This document shows positions 24,875-35,616 of a stretch of 49,116 nucleotides of DNA, piece by piece. This DNA is from Pseudomonadota bacterium. GTDB lineage: Bacteria; Pseudomonadota; Gammaproteobacteria; Burkholderiales; Burkholderiaceae_C. Made by a program: the position numbers and the translations under genes. The notes beneath the pieces were generated by a model. It did no database searches, was not told the DNA's origin, and saw nothing but the letters and a program-made list of their open reading frames with translations. The stretch covers positions 1 to 49,116 of the forward strand of contig JAJZEB010000013.1 of NCBI GenBank assembly GCA_021805805.1, read 5' to 3'. Within the stretch, counting starts at the first letter, position 1. Each line of letters begins with the position of its first letter.

Positions 24875-26230
24875 ATGAACTCGAAAGCACCAGTCAAGCA
24901 CGTTGGATTCACCCTTTCGCTGATCGCCGCAGCGAGTCTCGCCGGCTGCGGCGGCGGCGGCGGGAATGCGCCCGCTGCGGCGCAAGCTGCAGCGCAACCG
25001 AATGCGCCGCAGGCCCCGACGCGGCCGATGTCATCGCTGGCGCCTGCTCCCCGGCCCACAATGACGCTGGGCTTCGCGGCGCGCAACGCGGGCGCTGGCC
25101 CGGTGCCGCCCGCCGACCTGGGGGCCGCGCCCGCCAACCCCGCCAACAACCCGCGCTTCGTCGCGGACGGCGGCGCCCCGCTGTCGGCCGTCGCAGGCCG
25201 ACAGGCGCCATCGACAATGGCCGACTTCGGCGAGATGCGGAACCGCGGTAGCGCAGCCGCACGCGCGTACGCGCTGAAGCACGCCGCACAATGGGAAGGA
25301 GTCCGCATGCCGGCAGGCGAGCCGCCGTCGCCGAGCGCGTTCGACGCCTGGTTCGCGAGGTCGGCGGACACCGCCCATCCGGAACTCGGCACCGACCTGC
25401 AGCGCCAGATCATCACCGGCGTCCATCCGCTGCCGATCCCGCCAGCGCGCACGGACGCGACGATGCAAAATTTCGTGGCGCTGAGCAACGCGCTGCTGCA
25501 GATTGCGCTGCATGACCCCGAATATGCGGCCCGTCTTGCGTTCCCCGGAAATCTGATGGGCAACAGCGCGACGCTCGCCGGCCGCATCAGCTATAAGGCG
25601 TTCCGCCTGCTTTACCGCGAATACGATATACCGGATCCCAGGTATCGCGACGCGCGCCAGCAGGATTATCTCGAAATCCTGGGCAATCGCCCGGGGTTTG
25701 CTGAAAACCAGCAACCGCTCGATGACGCAGCGCGGTGCGTCGCCAACGCCATGGGCCTGCAAGGGCTTGGGCTTCCCTACGAGGAGGTCTTTTTCGAAAG
25801 CACGACCACCGCGGACCAGGTTGCGGACGCGCTGGCCGATCACTACGAGCGGATGCTGGTCCGCTTGATCGAGCGCGGCGACGACTTCGCCCACGACCTG
25901 AAGCAATACCGGGGCGGAAAAGTCGTCCCGCGTGCATTCGTCCTCGGCCACCCGATCGGCATCGAACAGGTCCCCGGGTTGAACAGGCTCGAGTCCTTCG
26001 TCGTCAGCAACGGCCGCGGCAACTATGCTGCCTTCGTCAACATGCCTGACACGGATGGCACGGACAACTGGTTCATCGCTGCCGATGGAAAGGTCCGAAA
26101 TATCCCCCGCAACAATCTGGGCGAATTGTTCGAGCTGAACCAAGCCATCGTCTCGTTCTTCGGCCCAAGCGGTTCCGGAGCAAGGCAGGACGTACCTGGA
26201 ATCGTGATGGTCGTCTATCGGGCCGACTGA
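24875..26230 (+). CDS. Unrecognised outer-membrane lipoprotein
   Basis: This 451-residue protein has a lipoprotein signal ending in the lipobox SLAGC, with the acylated cysteine at residue 25. The +2 glycine predicts outer-membrane sorting. A Gly run and an Ala/Pro/Gln-rich linker (to about residue 110) precede a globular part of about 330 residues that I cannot place in a family. Distinctive segments are DDAARCVANAMGL near residue 290 and VVSNGRGNYAAFVN, TDNWFIAADGK near 375-400. The layout could suit a secreted or surface enzyme or effector, but no catalytic motif is certain. It is a single gene with its own AT-rich promoter. Confidence 0.8.
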   Translation: MNSKAPVKHVGFTLSLIAAASLAGCGGGGGNAPAAAQAAAQPNAPQAPTRPMSSLAPAPRPTMTLGFAARNAGAGPVPPADLGAAPANPANNPRFVADGGAPLSAVAGRQAPSTMADFGEMRNRGSAAARAYALKHAAQWEGVRMPAGEPPSPSAFDAWFARSADTAHPELGTDLQRQIITGVHPLPIPPARTDATMQNFVALSNALLQIALHDPEYAARLAFPGNLMGNSATLAGRISYKAFRLLYREYDIPDPRYRDARQQDYLEILGNRPGFAENQQPLDDAARCVANAMGLQGLGLPYEEVFFESTTTADQVADALADHYERMLVRLIERGDDFAHDLKQYRGGKVVPRAFVLGHPIGIEQVPGLNRLESFVVSNGRGNYAAFVNMPDTDGTDNWFIAADGKVRNIPRNNLGELFELNQAIVSFFGPSGSGARQDVPGIVMVVYRAD

Positions 26231-26324
26231 GCGCCGCCCGTACCGGCGACGGCTTCGCCTGCTGCCCGGCCGTCTCCGGCACGTCCTCGACGCTCGTGCC
26301 GCTTTCGGGGGATCCCCCCGGACA

Positions 26325-27410
26325 TCAGAAGGCCAGGTGCACGCGCAGCCCGCCGACCCAGGCGCCCGGTCCGGATCCGCCCGGGTGGTCGAACCACTGC
26401 AGGTCCGGCTGAAGCGACCACGAAGGCCCAAGCTGCCACGAATACACCGCCTCGATGAAGGTCTCGGGCTCCGGCGCGTCGAGCGTCACGCGGCCCAAGC
26501 CAAGGCTGAACTGGTCGTGGGGACGTTGCGGCAGCGGGCCGGTCACGAGCAGGCCGGCGGCGGCGAATTCGGTGACCAGATCGACCTGCGCGGGCGACGT
26601 GCCGGCGAGCACGAAGGCGCCCCAGCTTCGGTGCGCGAGCTGCCAGCGCGTCTCGCCCACCAGGTAGGCTCCCGAGGTCGTGGCGCCGAAGCCGCTGCCC
26701 GCGGCGTGCGCGTAGTGCCAGACGCCGAGCTTGAGATCCGCGCCCGGGTGCGCGCGGCCGCCGCCCCAGTCGCGTTCGACCTCGGCGATTCCCAGCGCCC
26801 CCTCGCGCAAGGCTCCGCCGATCCCCGGCGGGTTGCCCTGCCAGACGCCCGCGCGCGCCTGCCACCCCGGCCCGACCTGCCAGTTGCCCATCAGGCCAAG
26901 GCCTGGGTTCGGGAACGAGGGGTCGTTGATGTTGGCGGTGAAATTCGGCGACATGCCGAACGTCCCGTTGTGCAGAAGATCGGCAACGTCGCTGGCCTCG
27001 AAGTACTGGTTCATGTCCATGATTCCGGCGCGCAGCTTCGCGGCGCCCAGATCCTGCGCGTAGGTCAGCTGGTAGATCCGCAGGAAATTCGGCGCCCACT
27101 CGTTGCTCGGAAGCTGCACCGCGCCGGTACGCGCGGGCAGGTTGCCGCTGGAGCGAACGCCTTCGACGCTGAAATCCACGTTTCCGCCCGACCACCAGCC
27201 GGCGGCCGCGGTGTCCAGGCTGGCGCTCCACTGCAGCAGGGCCGAGGATGCAGCACGGCTTTGCAGCCCACCGGCCAGATTGGCCATGCTGTCCAGATCG
27301 ATTCGGCCCGAATCGGTCCACGCCGTAGGTTGCGCCGCGCTGGCCGGCGCGATGATCCGTGCAAGCAAAATACCGATCGCGAGAAAAATTCCATGGTCGC
27401 GAATGCGCAT
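26325..27410 (-). CDS. Carbohydrate-selective porin (OprB-like)
   Basis: This 361-residue protein has a cleavable signal peptide ending PASA (about residue 25) followed by an outer-membrane beta-barrel pattern: alternating aromatic strands and a final strand ending in LAF. Features such as LTYAQDLGAAKLRAGIMD, YFEASDVADLLHNGTFG and FIEAVYSWQLGP are typical of the OprB carbohydrate-selective porin family. The ATG at 27410 is preferred because it opens a standard signal peptide; an upstream start at 27446 or 27449 would add a polar extension. It would admit sugars or other small organics. Confidence 0.84.
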   Translation of the reverse strand: MRIRDHGIFLAIGILLARIIAPASAAQPTAWTDSGRIDLDSMANLAGGLQSRAASSALLQWSASLDTAAAGWWSGGNVDFSVEGVRSSGNLPARTGAVQLPSNEWAPNFLRIYQLTYAQDLGAAKLRAGIMDMNQYFEASDVADLLHNGTFGMSPNFTANINDPSFPNPGLGLMGNWQVGPGWQARAGVWQGNPPGIGGALREGALGIAEVERDWGGGRAHPGADLKLGVWHYAHAAGSGFGATTSGAYLVGETRWQLAHRSWGAFVLAGTSPAQVDLVTEFAAAGLLVTGPLPQRPHDQFSLGLGRVTLDAPEPETFIEAVYSWQLGPSWSLQPDLQWFDHPGGSGPGAWVGGLRVHLAF

Positions 27411-27501
27411 GGCGCAAGCCCCTGTATACCGGTCCCCGCCCTGCATCATGACAGGTCCTGGATCCGGTCGGCGTCCGCGCGCTCGGTCGACGATGCGTGC
27501 G

Positions 27502-28332
27502 CTACCCGAGCATCGCTTGCAGCCCGTCGGTGAGTTGCGCCAGAGGCGGCAGTTCGCCGTCGATCAACTCCAGCGTCAGCCGCAGACGCGCAGCCACCGC
27601 GGCCGGGAAGGCTGCGGCGCGCTCCTCGCGCGCGGCATCGAGAACCTCTGCGCGCGCGCGCCAGGCGCCGAGGTGCACGCAGCCGGCGAATGCGGAGAAC
27701 TCAGCGGCTTGCAGCGGCGCCGGAACCTGGCGCAGCGCGGTGCTGATCGGCTCCGGGAAACGCCACAGCTGCGCGAGCTCGCCGGCGACATCGCCGTGGT
27801 GGAAACCGAACGCCTGCTGTTCCAGCGCGGCGCGCCCGGAGTCGAGCACGTGCAGCGTGCGATCCAGCGGAGCCACCGCGTCGGGCGCGGCAGCGTGCAG
27901 GTGCAACTGCCCGATGCCGTGCAGCAGGCCGACCGTGAACACGACGTCGGTGGGCACGCCTGCCTTGCCGGCCAGCCAGCGCGCCACACAGGCTGTGTAC
28001 AGGTTGTAATGCCAGAACTGGTGCAGATCCATTCCCTTGGTCTTCGCGAACGCGGCGACCATGCCGTTGCCCAGAACCAGGTTGCGCACCATCACGAAGC
28101 CGAGCATGCGCAGCGCGTCGTCGAGCGAGCTGATGGTGCGCGAGAAATGGAAGTACGCCGAGTTGGCCAGGCGCAACAGCTTGGCGCTGAGCACCGGATC
28201 GGCCGCGAGCTGCGCGACGATTTCGCCGAACGCGACGTTCTCGTCGCTGAAGCTTTGCATCAGCTGCTGCGCCACCTTCGGCACGGTGGGCAGCTTGCGC
28301 GGCTCGTCGAGCAGGCTTCGGATGTCGAGCAT
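27502..28332 (-). CDS. HDOD-domain signalling protein
   Basis: This 276-residue protein consists of one HDOD domain: LPTVPKVAQQLMQ near residue 15, LANSAYFHFSRTISS, ALRMLGFVMVRNLVL and the later GLLHGIGQLHLH. HDOD proteins are catalytically inactive HD-fold regulators of stress, motility or c-di-GMP-linked behaviour. A GGAG six bases before the ATG supports the start. It follows the DUF3141 gene after 16 bases and is probably in the same operon. Confidence 0.9.
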   Translation of the reverse strand: MLDIRSLLDEPRKLPTVPKVAQQLMQSFSDENVAFGEIVAQLAADPVLSAKLLRLANSAYFHFSRTISSLDDALRMLGFVMVRNLVLGNGMVAAFAKTKGMDLHQFWHYNLYTACVARWLAGKAGVPTDVVFTVGLLHGIGQLHLHAAAPDAVAPLDRTLHVLDSGRAALEQQAFGFHHGDVAGELAQLWRFPEPISTALRQVPAPLQAAEFSAFAGCVHLGAWRARAEVLDAAREERAAAFPAAVAARLRLTLELIDGELPPLAQLTDGLQAMLG

Positions 28333-28348
28333 GCACCGCTCCGTGTCC

Positions 28349-30616
28349 TCAGGCCGCGCGCGTCCTGCGCCGGCTGCGCCGCACGCCAGGCGCCGGAGTC
28401 TGCACCGCGCCGGTCAGGGTGCGGGCGAGCGCGATCACGCGCTGCGGGTCGGCGCCGAGCATGCCCATCAGCAGCTCGATGATTTCCGAGCGCGGATTGG
28501 CCAGCGTGGGCTCGATCATCATGACCGCCGCTGCCAGGGCCAGCGCGCGTTCCCTGCTCGACGCGTCGGGAAGCATGGTGTGCAGGGCGTTGATCGCCTC
28601 GACCGGAGCCACCGCGGCGATGCGCGCCTGCTGCTTGAGCAGACGCGCCCAGTTCACACCCGGCGGCAGACTGCCGCCGGGCTCCGCCGGCAGCTGGGCA
28701 AGCAGCCGCGCCAGACGCAGGCTGCGGCGTTCGAACGCACCCACCGATGCCATGCCGGCGAGCACGATGCGACACACCGCCTCGGCGAAGCCGCCGTCGG
28801 CGATTCGCGCCAGCTCCTGCGCGCGCGCCTGCTCGATCGCCACGCGTGCCTGCTCGCGCGCGCCTTCGGCGTCGGCGGCGTCGGGCTTGAACCATTGGCC
28901 GAGCCCGGCCGCGCCGTACAGCTGGCGCACCCAGGCCACGGTCCATGCGTCGCGCTGTTCGCGGTAGCGCTCCAGGCTCGCGGCAAGCGCTGAGTCGACC
29001 CGGCGCTCGACTTCGAACAGCGCATTGTCAGCCGGTGCGGCCCGGCGCGTGGAACGCGCCTGCGCGGCGAGACTGCGTATCCACGGTGCTGCCGGAGCTG
29101 CGTCGGACAGCAGCTCGCGCTGCAGCCGCAGTGGATGCAGCCTGCCGATCGCGTCCGCAGCTGCGCGCCCGGACAGCGCCCTGACCCACGGCCGCAGCCA
29201 GGCCTTGTACCAGCGCGCGTTGCATTCCGAGACCTTGGCCACGGTCGAGAACAGCGCTTCCTCGTCGCGTCCTTCAGGATTGAGGTCGAGGATGTGCTGC
29301 ATGGTGCGGTGCTCGTAGTGCACGGTGTAGTTGCCCGGTTCCAGCGAGTCCCAGCGCTGCACGTCGGCACCGTCCTTCGCCTGCAGGCGCATTTCATACA
29401 GCCCGGGCGGAAGGCTTTCGATCACGTCGAGCGAATTCACGAGCTGGTCGTGCTCCCTGCGCGCGACGTCGCCGCCGACGAAGATCCCGAGATGGCCGAC
29501 GCTTTCGTGCAGCACATAGACGATCGTTCTCCCGGCGGCTGCGATGGCGCGCTCGTCGCCCCAGGTGTCGACGATCCAGTTCAGCGCTTGCGGAACCGGT
29601 GTGATGTTGTCGCCGTGCGAAGCGAACACCACCACCGGCGCGGTGATGGCGCGCAAGTCGATGCGCCGCCCTGCGTCCACGACCTCGCCGCGCGCGAGCC
29701 TGTTGCCGACGAACAGGTCTTCCACGATGGCCTCGATCTCGGCTCCGGTCATGCGGAAGAACCCACCCCACCAGCGCTCGAATTCAAGGAAGCGCGAAGC
29801 CTCGGTGTCGACCGCGGACCACAGTTTGTAATAGCGGCCCCACATCGTGTTGGCCGGATTGAGGCGCTCGAAATTGGCCACCAGATGGGCGCCGTCGAAG
29901 CGGTCGGCGCCGAGGTCGGCGGTCAGCGAAGCCAGCCACGATCCACCCAGCACCGCGCCGGCGTAGCGCATCGGATTCAGCGTCGAGCCGCCAGCCCAGT
30001 ACGACAGCGGCGCACCGACCACCATCAGCGGGCCGAACAGTTCCGGGCGCGCAGCATCGAGCGCCATCATGGCCCAGCCTGCCTGGCAGTTCGCGACCAC
30101 CACCGGCCTTGCCTTGCACTGCGGATGACGCGCGATCACCGCCTCGAGGAACTCGGCCTCGGCGTGCATCACGTCGAACAGGGTCTGGCCGTCTTCGGGC
30201 TGCGGGCGGAAGGTGACGAAATAAACCGGATGGCCGGCGCGCATCGCCACGCCGACCTCCGAATCGTTCTTGAAGCCGCCGATTCCCGGACCATGGCCGG
30301 CGCGCGGGTCGACCACGACCAGCGGGCGCAGTTCGGCGCGCACCGGCAGGTCGTCCGGGGGAACGATGCGCAGCAGCGCGTAGTTGCACGGTCGCTGCAG
30401 CGTGCGACCGTCCAGAACCAGCTCGTGCTCGAACTTCAACAGCGGCGGTGTTCCCTGCTCCAGGTGTTCGCGATAGGCGTTGCCGCGGTCGAGCAGGGCA
30501 TCGAAAAACAGCGCAGTGCGCTGCGCCGCATCGGTCAGGTAGGCGCCGAGCTCGTCGGCCGTGGGCGCGCGGACTGCGGCGGGCTCGGCAGTTTGTGCCT
30601 TGCCGCGGGTGACCAT
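28349..30616 (-). CDS. DUF3141 protein (PHA-synthase-like alpha/beta hydrolase)
   Basis: This 755-residue protein is related to the polyhydroxyalkanoate-synthase-like DUF3141 family. The N-terminal half has an alpha/beta hydrolase core. The nucleophile elbow reads VANCQAGWA near residue 185, with cysteine as the likely nucleophile. FASHGDNITP near residue 335 carries the acidic residue and HESVGHLGIF near 380 the histidine. The C-terminal half is helical and charged. These proteins occur in Proteobacteria that make PHA or process hydroxyalkanoates, but their activity is not established. ATG 30616 has GAGGAG upstream, so the longer frame to 30802 is rejected. It is followed by the HDOD gene. 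Confidence 0.85.
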   Translation of the reverse strand: MVTRGKAQTAEPAAVRAPTADELGAYLTDAAQRTALFFDALLDRGNAYREHLEQGTPPLLKFEHELVLDGRTLQRPCNYALLRIVPPDDLPVRAELRPLVVVDPRAGHGPGIGGFKNDSEVGVAMRAGHPVYFVTFRPQPEDGQTLFDVMHAEAEFLEAVIARHPQCKARPVVVANCQAGWAMMALDAARPELFGPLMVVGAPLSYWAGGSTLNPMRYAGAVLGGSWLASLTADLGADRFDGAHLVANFERLNPANTMWGRYYKLWSAVDTEASRFLEFERWWGGFFRMTGAEIEAIVEDLFVGNRLARGEVVDAGRRIDLRAITAPVVVFASHGDNITPVPQALNWIVDTWGDERAIAAAGRTIVYVLHESVGHLGIFVGGDVARREHDQLVNSLDVIESLPPGLYEMRLQAKDGADVQRWDSLEPGNYTVHYEHRTMQHILDLNPEGRDEEALFSTVAKVSECNARWYKAWLRPWVRALSGRAAADAIGRLHPLRLQRELLSDAAPAAPWIRSLAAQARSTRRAAPADNALFEVERRVDSALAASLERYREQRDAWTVAWVRQLYGAAGLGQWFKPDAADAEGAREQARVAIEQARAQELARIADGGFAEAVCRIVLAGMASVGAFERRSLRLARLLAQLPAEPGGSLPPGVNWARLLKQQARIAAVAPVEAINALHTMLPDASSRERALALAAAVMMIEPTLANPRSEIIELLMGMLGADPQRVIALARTLTGAVQTPAPGVRRSRRRTRAA

Positions 30617-30680
30617 TGCGTACTCCTCGCGGACCGGGTGCATCGATGGTAGGTCCGGCGACGCGCCACGCGCAACGGGA

Positions 30681-30869
30681 TCAACGCGCCGTCGCTGAAA
30701 TCGCCCACGCTCGAGGATCCGTTGCGCGCGAATGATGCGCATCCCCGCCGCCGGCCGCAAAGCCGGCGCACATGCCCGCGCGCAACTCGGTTTCGCCGGC
30801 ATCCGTGATCAACGCGGCAACGCCCTCGAGCAGATAGATGAACTCGTCCTGGCGGGTCGATCGTGCCAT
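30681..30869 (-). pseudogene. Truncated cupin-domain remnant
   Basis: A 62-codon frame encodes one recognisable piece of a cupin barrel: DEFIYLLEGVAALITDAGE and GMCAGFAAGGGDAHH, as in the middle of small cupin proteins. The N-terminal part of the usual domain and the C-terminal strands are missing, and no ribosome binding site precedes it. It directly abuts the stop of the Spy-like gene. It is most likely a decayed fragment. Confidence 0.65.
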
Positions 30870-30870
30870 C

Positions 30871-31344
30871 TCAGCGGCGCTGCCGCGGACGCGGGTTGCG
30901 ATACAGATGATCGGCGATGTGTTTCTGCGCCGGCGTCAGTACCGCGTAGAGCCTGCCGAACGCAGCCGACAACTCGCGCATATTTCGGGCATGCAGTTGC
31001 GCGAGTTGCGCGTACGACTCCATCGCGTCCTCGGCGTTCATCTTCGGCAGCTTGAGCGCGCGTTCGCGGAAGGCGTGCTCCATGCGTTCGGCATTACCGC
31101 GGATGGTTTGCGCGAAGGCGTGCCATACCTTGGACTGCGCCGCGGTGATCTGCAGCTCCTTGTGCAAGGTGGCGATGCGCAGCTCGACCGTTTCGGCGCG
31201 CGTTCGCGCGGGCTGGCTGGTTGCCGGCTGCGCGGCGCGCGCCGGAGCGCTTGCCGCCGCGGCTTGCGCGTTGAATGACGCCAGACAGCATGCCAGCCCC
31301 AGCAGCGTGTGCATGGCAAAGGCTCGGAGCGGTGCGTGTTTCAT
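30871..31344 (-). CDS. Spy/CpxP-like periplasmic protein (LTXXQ family)
   Basis: This 157-residue protein has a signal peptide (about residues 1-28, ending AQA) and a helical mature part bearing two LTXXQ-type motifs: ITAAQSKVWHAF near residue 66 and LTPAQKHIADHL near residue 137. Such periplasmic proteins act as chaperones or envelope-stress modulators. The ATG at 31344 has GAGGA upstream. It may be expressed with the glycine-zipper protein upstream (69-base gap). Confidence 0.82.
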   Translation of the reverse strand: MKHAPLRAFAMHTLLGLACCLASFNAQAAAASAPARAAQPATSQPARTRAETVELRIATLHKELQITAAQSKVWHAFAQTIRGNAERMEHAFRERALKLPKMNAEDAMESYAQLAQLHARNMRELSAAFGRLYAVLTPAQKHIADHLYRNPRPRQRR

Positions 31345-31413
31345 CGGTCGGATCCTCGTTGGCTACGTTCACGGGCAGCGCAGGCCGCGAAGCTCCTGCA
31401 TGGCCCCGAGCCC

Positions 31414-31869
31414 TCAGTTGCCGGGCGGATAGGTTGGGGCGTAATACCCTGTGGTCGGCGGCGGCGCGTAGTACACGCCCGGCGGTGGAGGAGGTGCGGG
31501 CGCTGCGTACACCACCGGCGGCGGCGCCTGCACGGCCTGGCCAACCACCGCGCCGAGCAGCGAGCCCAGTATGGCCCCGAACACCAGACCGCCTCCGCCG
31601 CCGCCCTGCTGGTAGCGCTCCTGCGGCGGGGCCTGCCATGCCGGTGCGTACGGCCGATGATCGCGGCGCTGCCAGCCCCCACGCCCGTGCTGCCAGTCGC
31701 CGCGCCCGTGCTGCCAGCCGCCGCGATCCTGCTGGTCCTGCCGCTGGAAGCGCGGCTGACCATAGCCGCCGCGGTCATACTGGGCATGCGCGGGCAACGT
31801 ACAGGCGGCGAACGCCAGCGCCAGCGCGGCACTGCCGCGGAGCAGCAAGCAAGGACGAATCGGATGCAT
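31414..31869 (-). CDS. Secreted glycine-zipper protein with WQHGRG repeats
   Basis: This 151-residue protein has a signal peptide (ending PAHA, about residue 29). A low-complexity stretch follows, in which WQHGRG(D/G) occurs in tandem around residues 51-68 amid Gln/Arg/Tyr. It ends with a glycine-zipper membrane segment (GGGLVFGAILGSLLGAVVG, about residues 91-109) and a Pro/Tyr-rich tail. It looks like an envelope-associated protein; no enzymatic function is apparent. The start at 31869 is chosen because it opens directly into the signal peptide. Confidence 0.72.
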   Translation of the reverse strand: MHPIRPCLLLRGSAALALAFAACTLPAHAQYDRGGYGQPRFQRQDQQDRGGWQHGRGDWQHGRGGWQRRDHRPYAPAWQAPPQERYQQGGGGGGLVFGAILGSLLGAVVGQAVQAPPPVVYAAPAPPPPPGVYYAPPPTTGYYAPTYPPGN

Positions 31870-32034
31870 GCGAAACCTCGGCGGATCGATATTGCTGACC
31901 GCGGGATTCGCAGTCGGCAAGAAATCATAGAGCGAATAACGAGGATCGACTGAGGCTCGGCGTGACAAGAAATGCCTGCGCCCGCGTCCCTGCACCCGTC
32001 GCTCACTTCAGGCCCCATCCCTTACTCGCCGTTA

Positions 32035-32586
32035 CTATCGCGACGGGCTTCGCGTTGCGCACAGCAGCGTCAGCATCTCCCGCCCCCAGGCGAGTTCGGC
32101 CTCTTCGTAGCGGATACCTTTTTTCAGGATCAGGTGCTGAATGGCCTGGGCACGCGTGAGCGCCTTGCCCGCCGGGAAGTCGCGCGCTTCGATGTCGCGG
32201 TACTTGACCAGCCGCTCCTGGTGCAGCGCCAGGTGACGGCGCAACTCGGGCACCAGGTCCACCTCGCCCAACACCGCGTCGGCACGCAGTTTCAGGGTGA
32301 TGGTGTCGCGCAGATCCATGGGCTCGGCGGGCTCATGCGTCCAGCGTGCCAGCTCGGCGCGGCCGGCGTCCAGCACGCGGTAGTGCTTCTTGCGCGTCTT
32401 GCCGGCGTCAGGCGGGACAAAACTTTCGAGCCAGCCCGCCGCGTCCATGCGCGCCAGTTCGCGATAAATCTGCTGGTGCGTGGCGTGCCAGAAATAGCCG
32501 ATGGACTTGTCGAAGCGGCGCGCCAAGTCGTAGCCCGAAGACGATTTTTCCAGCAACGACGTGAGAACCGCGTGTGCAAGCGACAT
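32035..32586 (-). CDS. PadR-family transcriptional repressor
   Basis: This protein of about 183 residues starts with a winged-helix PadR domain (MSLAHAVLTSLLEKSSSGYDL, then HQQIYRELARMDAAGWL). A helical C-terminal dimerisation domain (about residues 90-180) follows. PadR proteins release DNA on binding phenolic or other ligands. It is divergent from fadH, and two identical 18-bp palindromes lie between them. A GTG start at 32610 would add eight residues. The ligand is unknown but probably an acyl-CoA or aromatic compound. Confidence 0.88.
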   Translation of the reverse strand: MSLAHAVLTSLLEKSSSGYDLARRFDKSIGYFWHATHQQIYRELARMDAAGWLESFVPPDAGKTRKKHYRVLDAGRAELARWTHEPAEPMDLRDTITLKLRADAVLGEVDLVPELRRHLALHQERLVKYRDIEARDFPAGKALTRAQAIQHLILKKGIRYEEAELAWGREMLTLLCATRSPSR

Positions 32587-32614
32587 CGGCGGCAGTCTAG
32601 CGGCGGTCACTTAG

Positions 32615-34747
<2,133 letters not shown>

Positions 34748-34773
34748 CCACCAGCCTGCTGCGGAGAACGACG

Positions 34774-35589
34774 ATGCCGACCTTTGAAACCCTGAGCGTC
34801 ACCCTGGATAACCACATCGCCACCGTACGCCTGAACCGTCCGCATAAGGCCAACGCCATGACTGCAACGATGTGGCAGGAAATCCGACGGGCCTTCGAGT
34901 GGGTAGACGGCACGCCGGAAGCCCGCGTGGCCGTGCTGCAAGGCGAAGGCAATCACTTCACTGCCGGAATCGACCTGCAGATGATGATGAGCCTTGAACA
35001 ACACATCGCCGACGACTGCGAAGGCCGCCGGAGCGAAAAGCTGCGCCGCCTCATCCTGGACCTGCAAGACACCCTCACCAGCCTGGAACGCTGCCGCAAG
35101 CCGGTGCTCGCCGCCATCCACGGCGGCTGCATCGGTGGCGGCGTGGACCTGGTTTGCTGCGCCGACCTGCGCTACGCGTCAAGCGATGCGGGCTTCGCCA
35201 TCAAGGAGATCGACATCGGCATGGTGGCCGACGTGGGCACGCTGCAGCGCCTGCCCAAGCTCATCGCTGCAGGTGCGGTGCGCGAACTGGCCTACACCGG
35301 GCGCCAGTTCGGCGCAGCGGAAGCGCAAGCCTTGGGTTTCGTGAACCGCGTGTTCGACAGCCGCGAAGAGCTTTACACCGGGGTGCAGGACATTGCCACC
35401 GCGATTGCCGCCAAGTCGCCGCTGGCGATTCGCGGCACCAAGGAGATGCTGACCTACGCCCGCGACCACAGCGTGGCGGACGGCCTGAATCACATTGCCA
35501 CCTGGAACGCCGCCATGCTGCAAAGCCAGGACTTGGCCGAGGCGATGACTTCGAACATGGCGAAACGGCTGCCCGGCTTCAAAGACTGA
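34774..35589 (+). CDS. Delta3,5-delta2,4-dienoyl-CoA isomerase (ECH1-like crotonase)
   Basis: This 271-residue crotonase-fold protein carries the residues that mark dienoyl-CoA isomerases rather than plain hydratases: Asp125 (GGVDL), Glu145 (IKEIDIG) and Asp153 (VADVGTLQRLP). Their spacing of 20 and 8 matches the Asp176/Glu196/Asp204 set of rat ECH1. It would convert 3,5-dienoyl-CoA into 2,4-dienoyl-CoA, the substrate of the fadH product encoded just upstream. GGAGA precedes the ATG. Confidence 0.88.
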   Translation: MPTFETLSVTLDNHIATVRLNRPHKANAMTATMWQEIRRAFEWVDGTPEARVAVLQGEGNHFTAGIDLQMMMSLEQHIADDCEGRRSEKLRRLILDLQDTLTSLERCRKPVLAAIHGGCIGGGVDLVCCADLRYASSDAGFAIKEIDIGMVADVGTLQRLPKLIAAGAVRELAYTGRQFGAAEAQALGFVNRVFDSREELYTGVQDIATAIAAKSPLAIRGTKEMLTYARDHSVADGLNHIATWNAAMLQSQDLAEAMTSNMAKRLPGFKD

Positions 35590-35616
35590 GCAGCGCGAAA
35601 TGCCTGACGCAGTGGA

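Noticed and set aside
24931-26230. Lipoprotein as a papain-like or transglutaminase-type cysteine enzyme
   Set aside because: A cysteine in DDAARCVANAM and later aromatic/acidic strands are suggestive, but no convincing His partner could be fixed, so no catalytic function is claimed.
26305-26321. GGGGGATCCCCC palindrome near the porin stop as a terminator
   Set aside because: It is short, has no usable loop and no T-tract. It could end transcription, but nothing supports it beyond symmetry.
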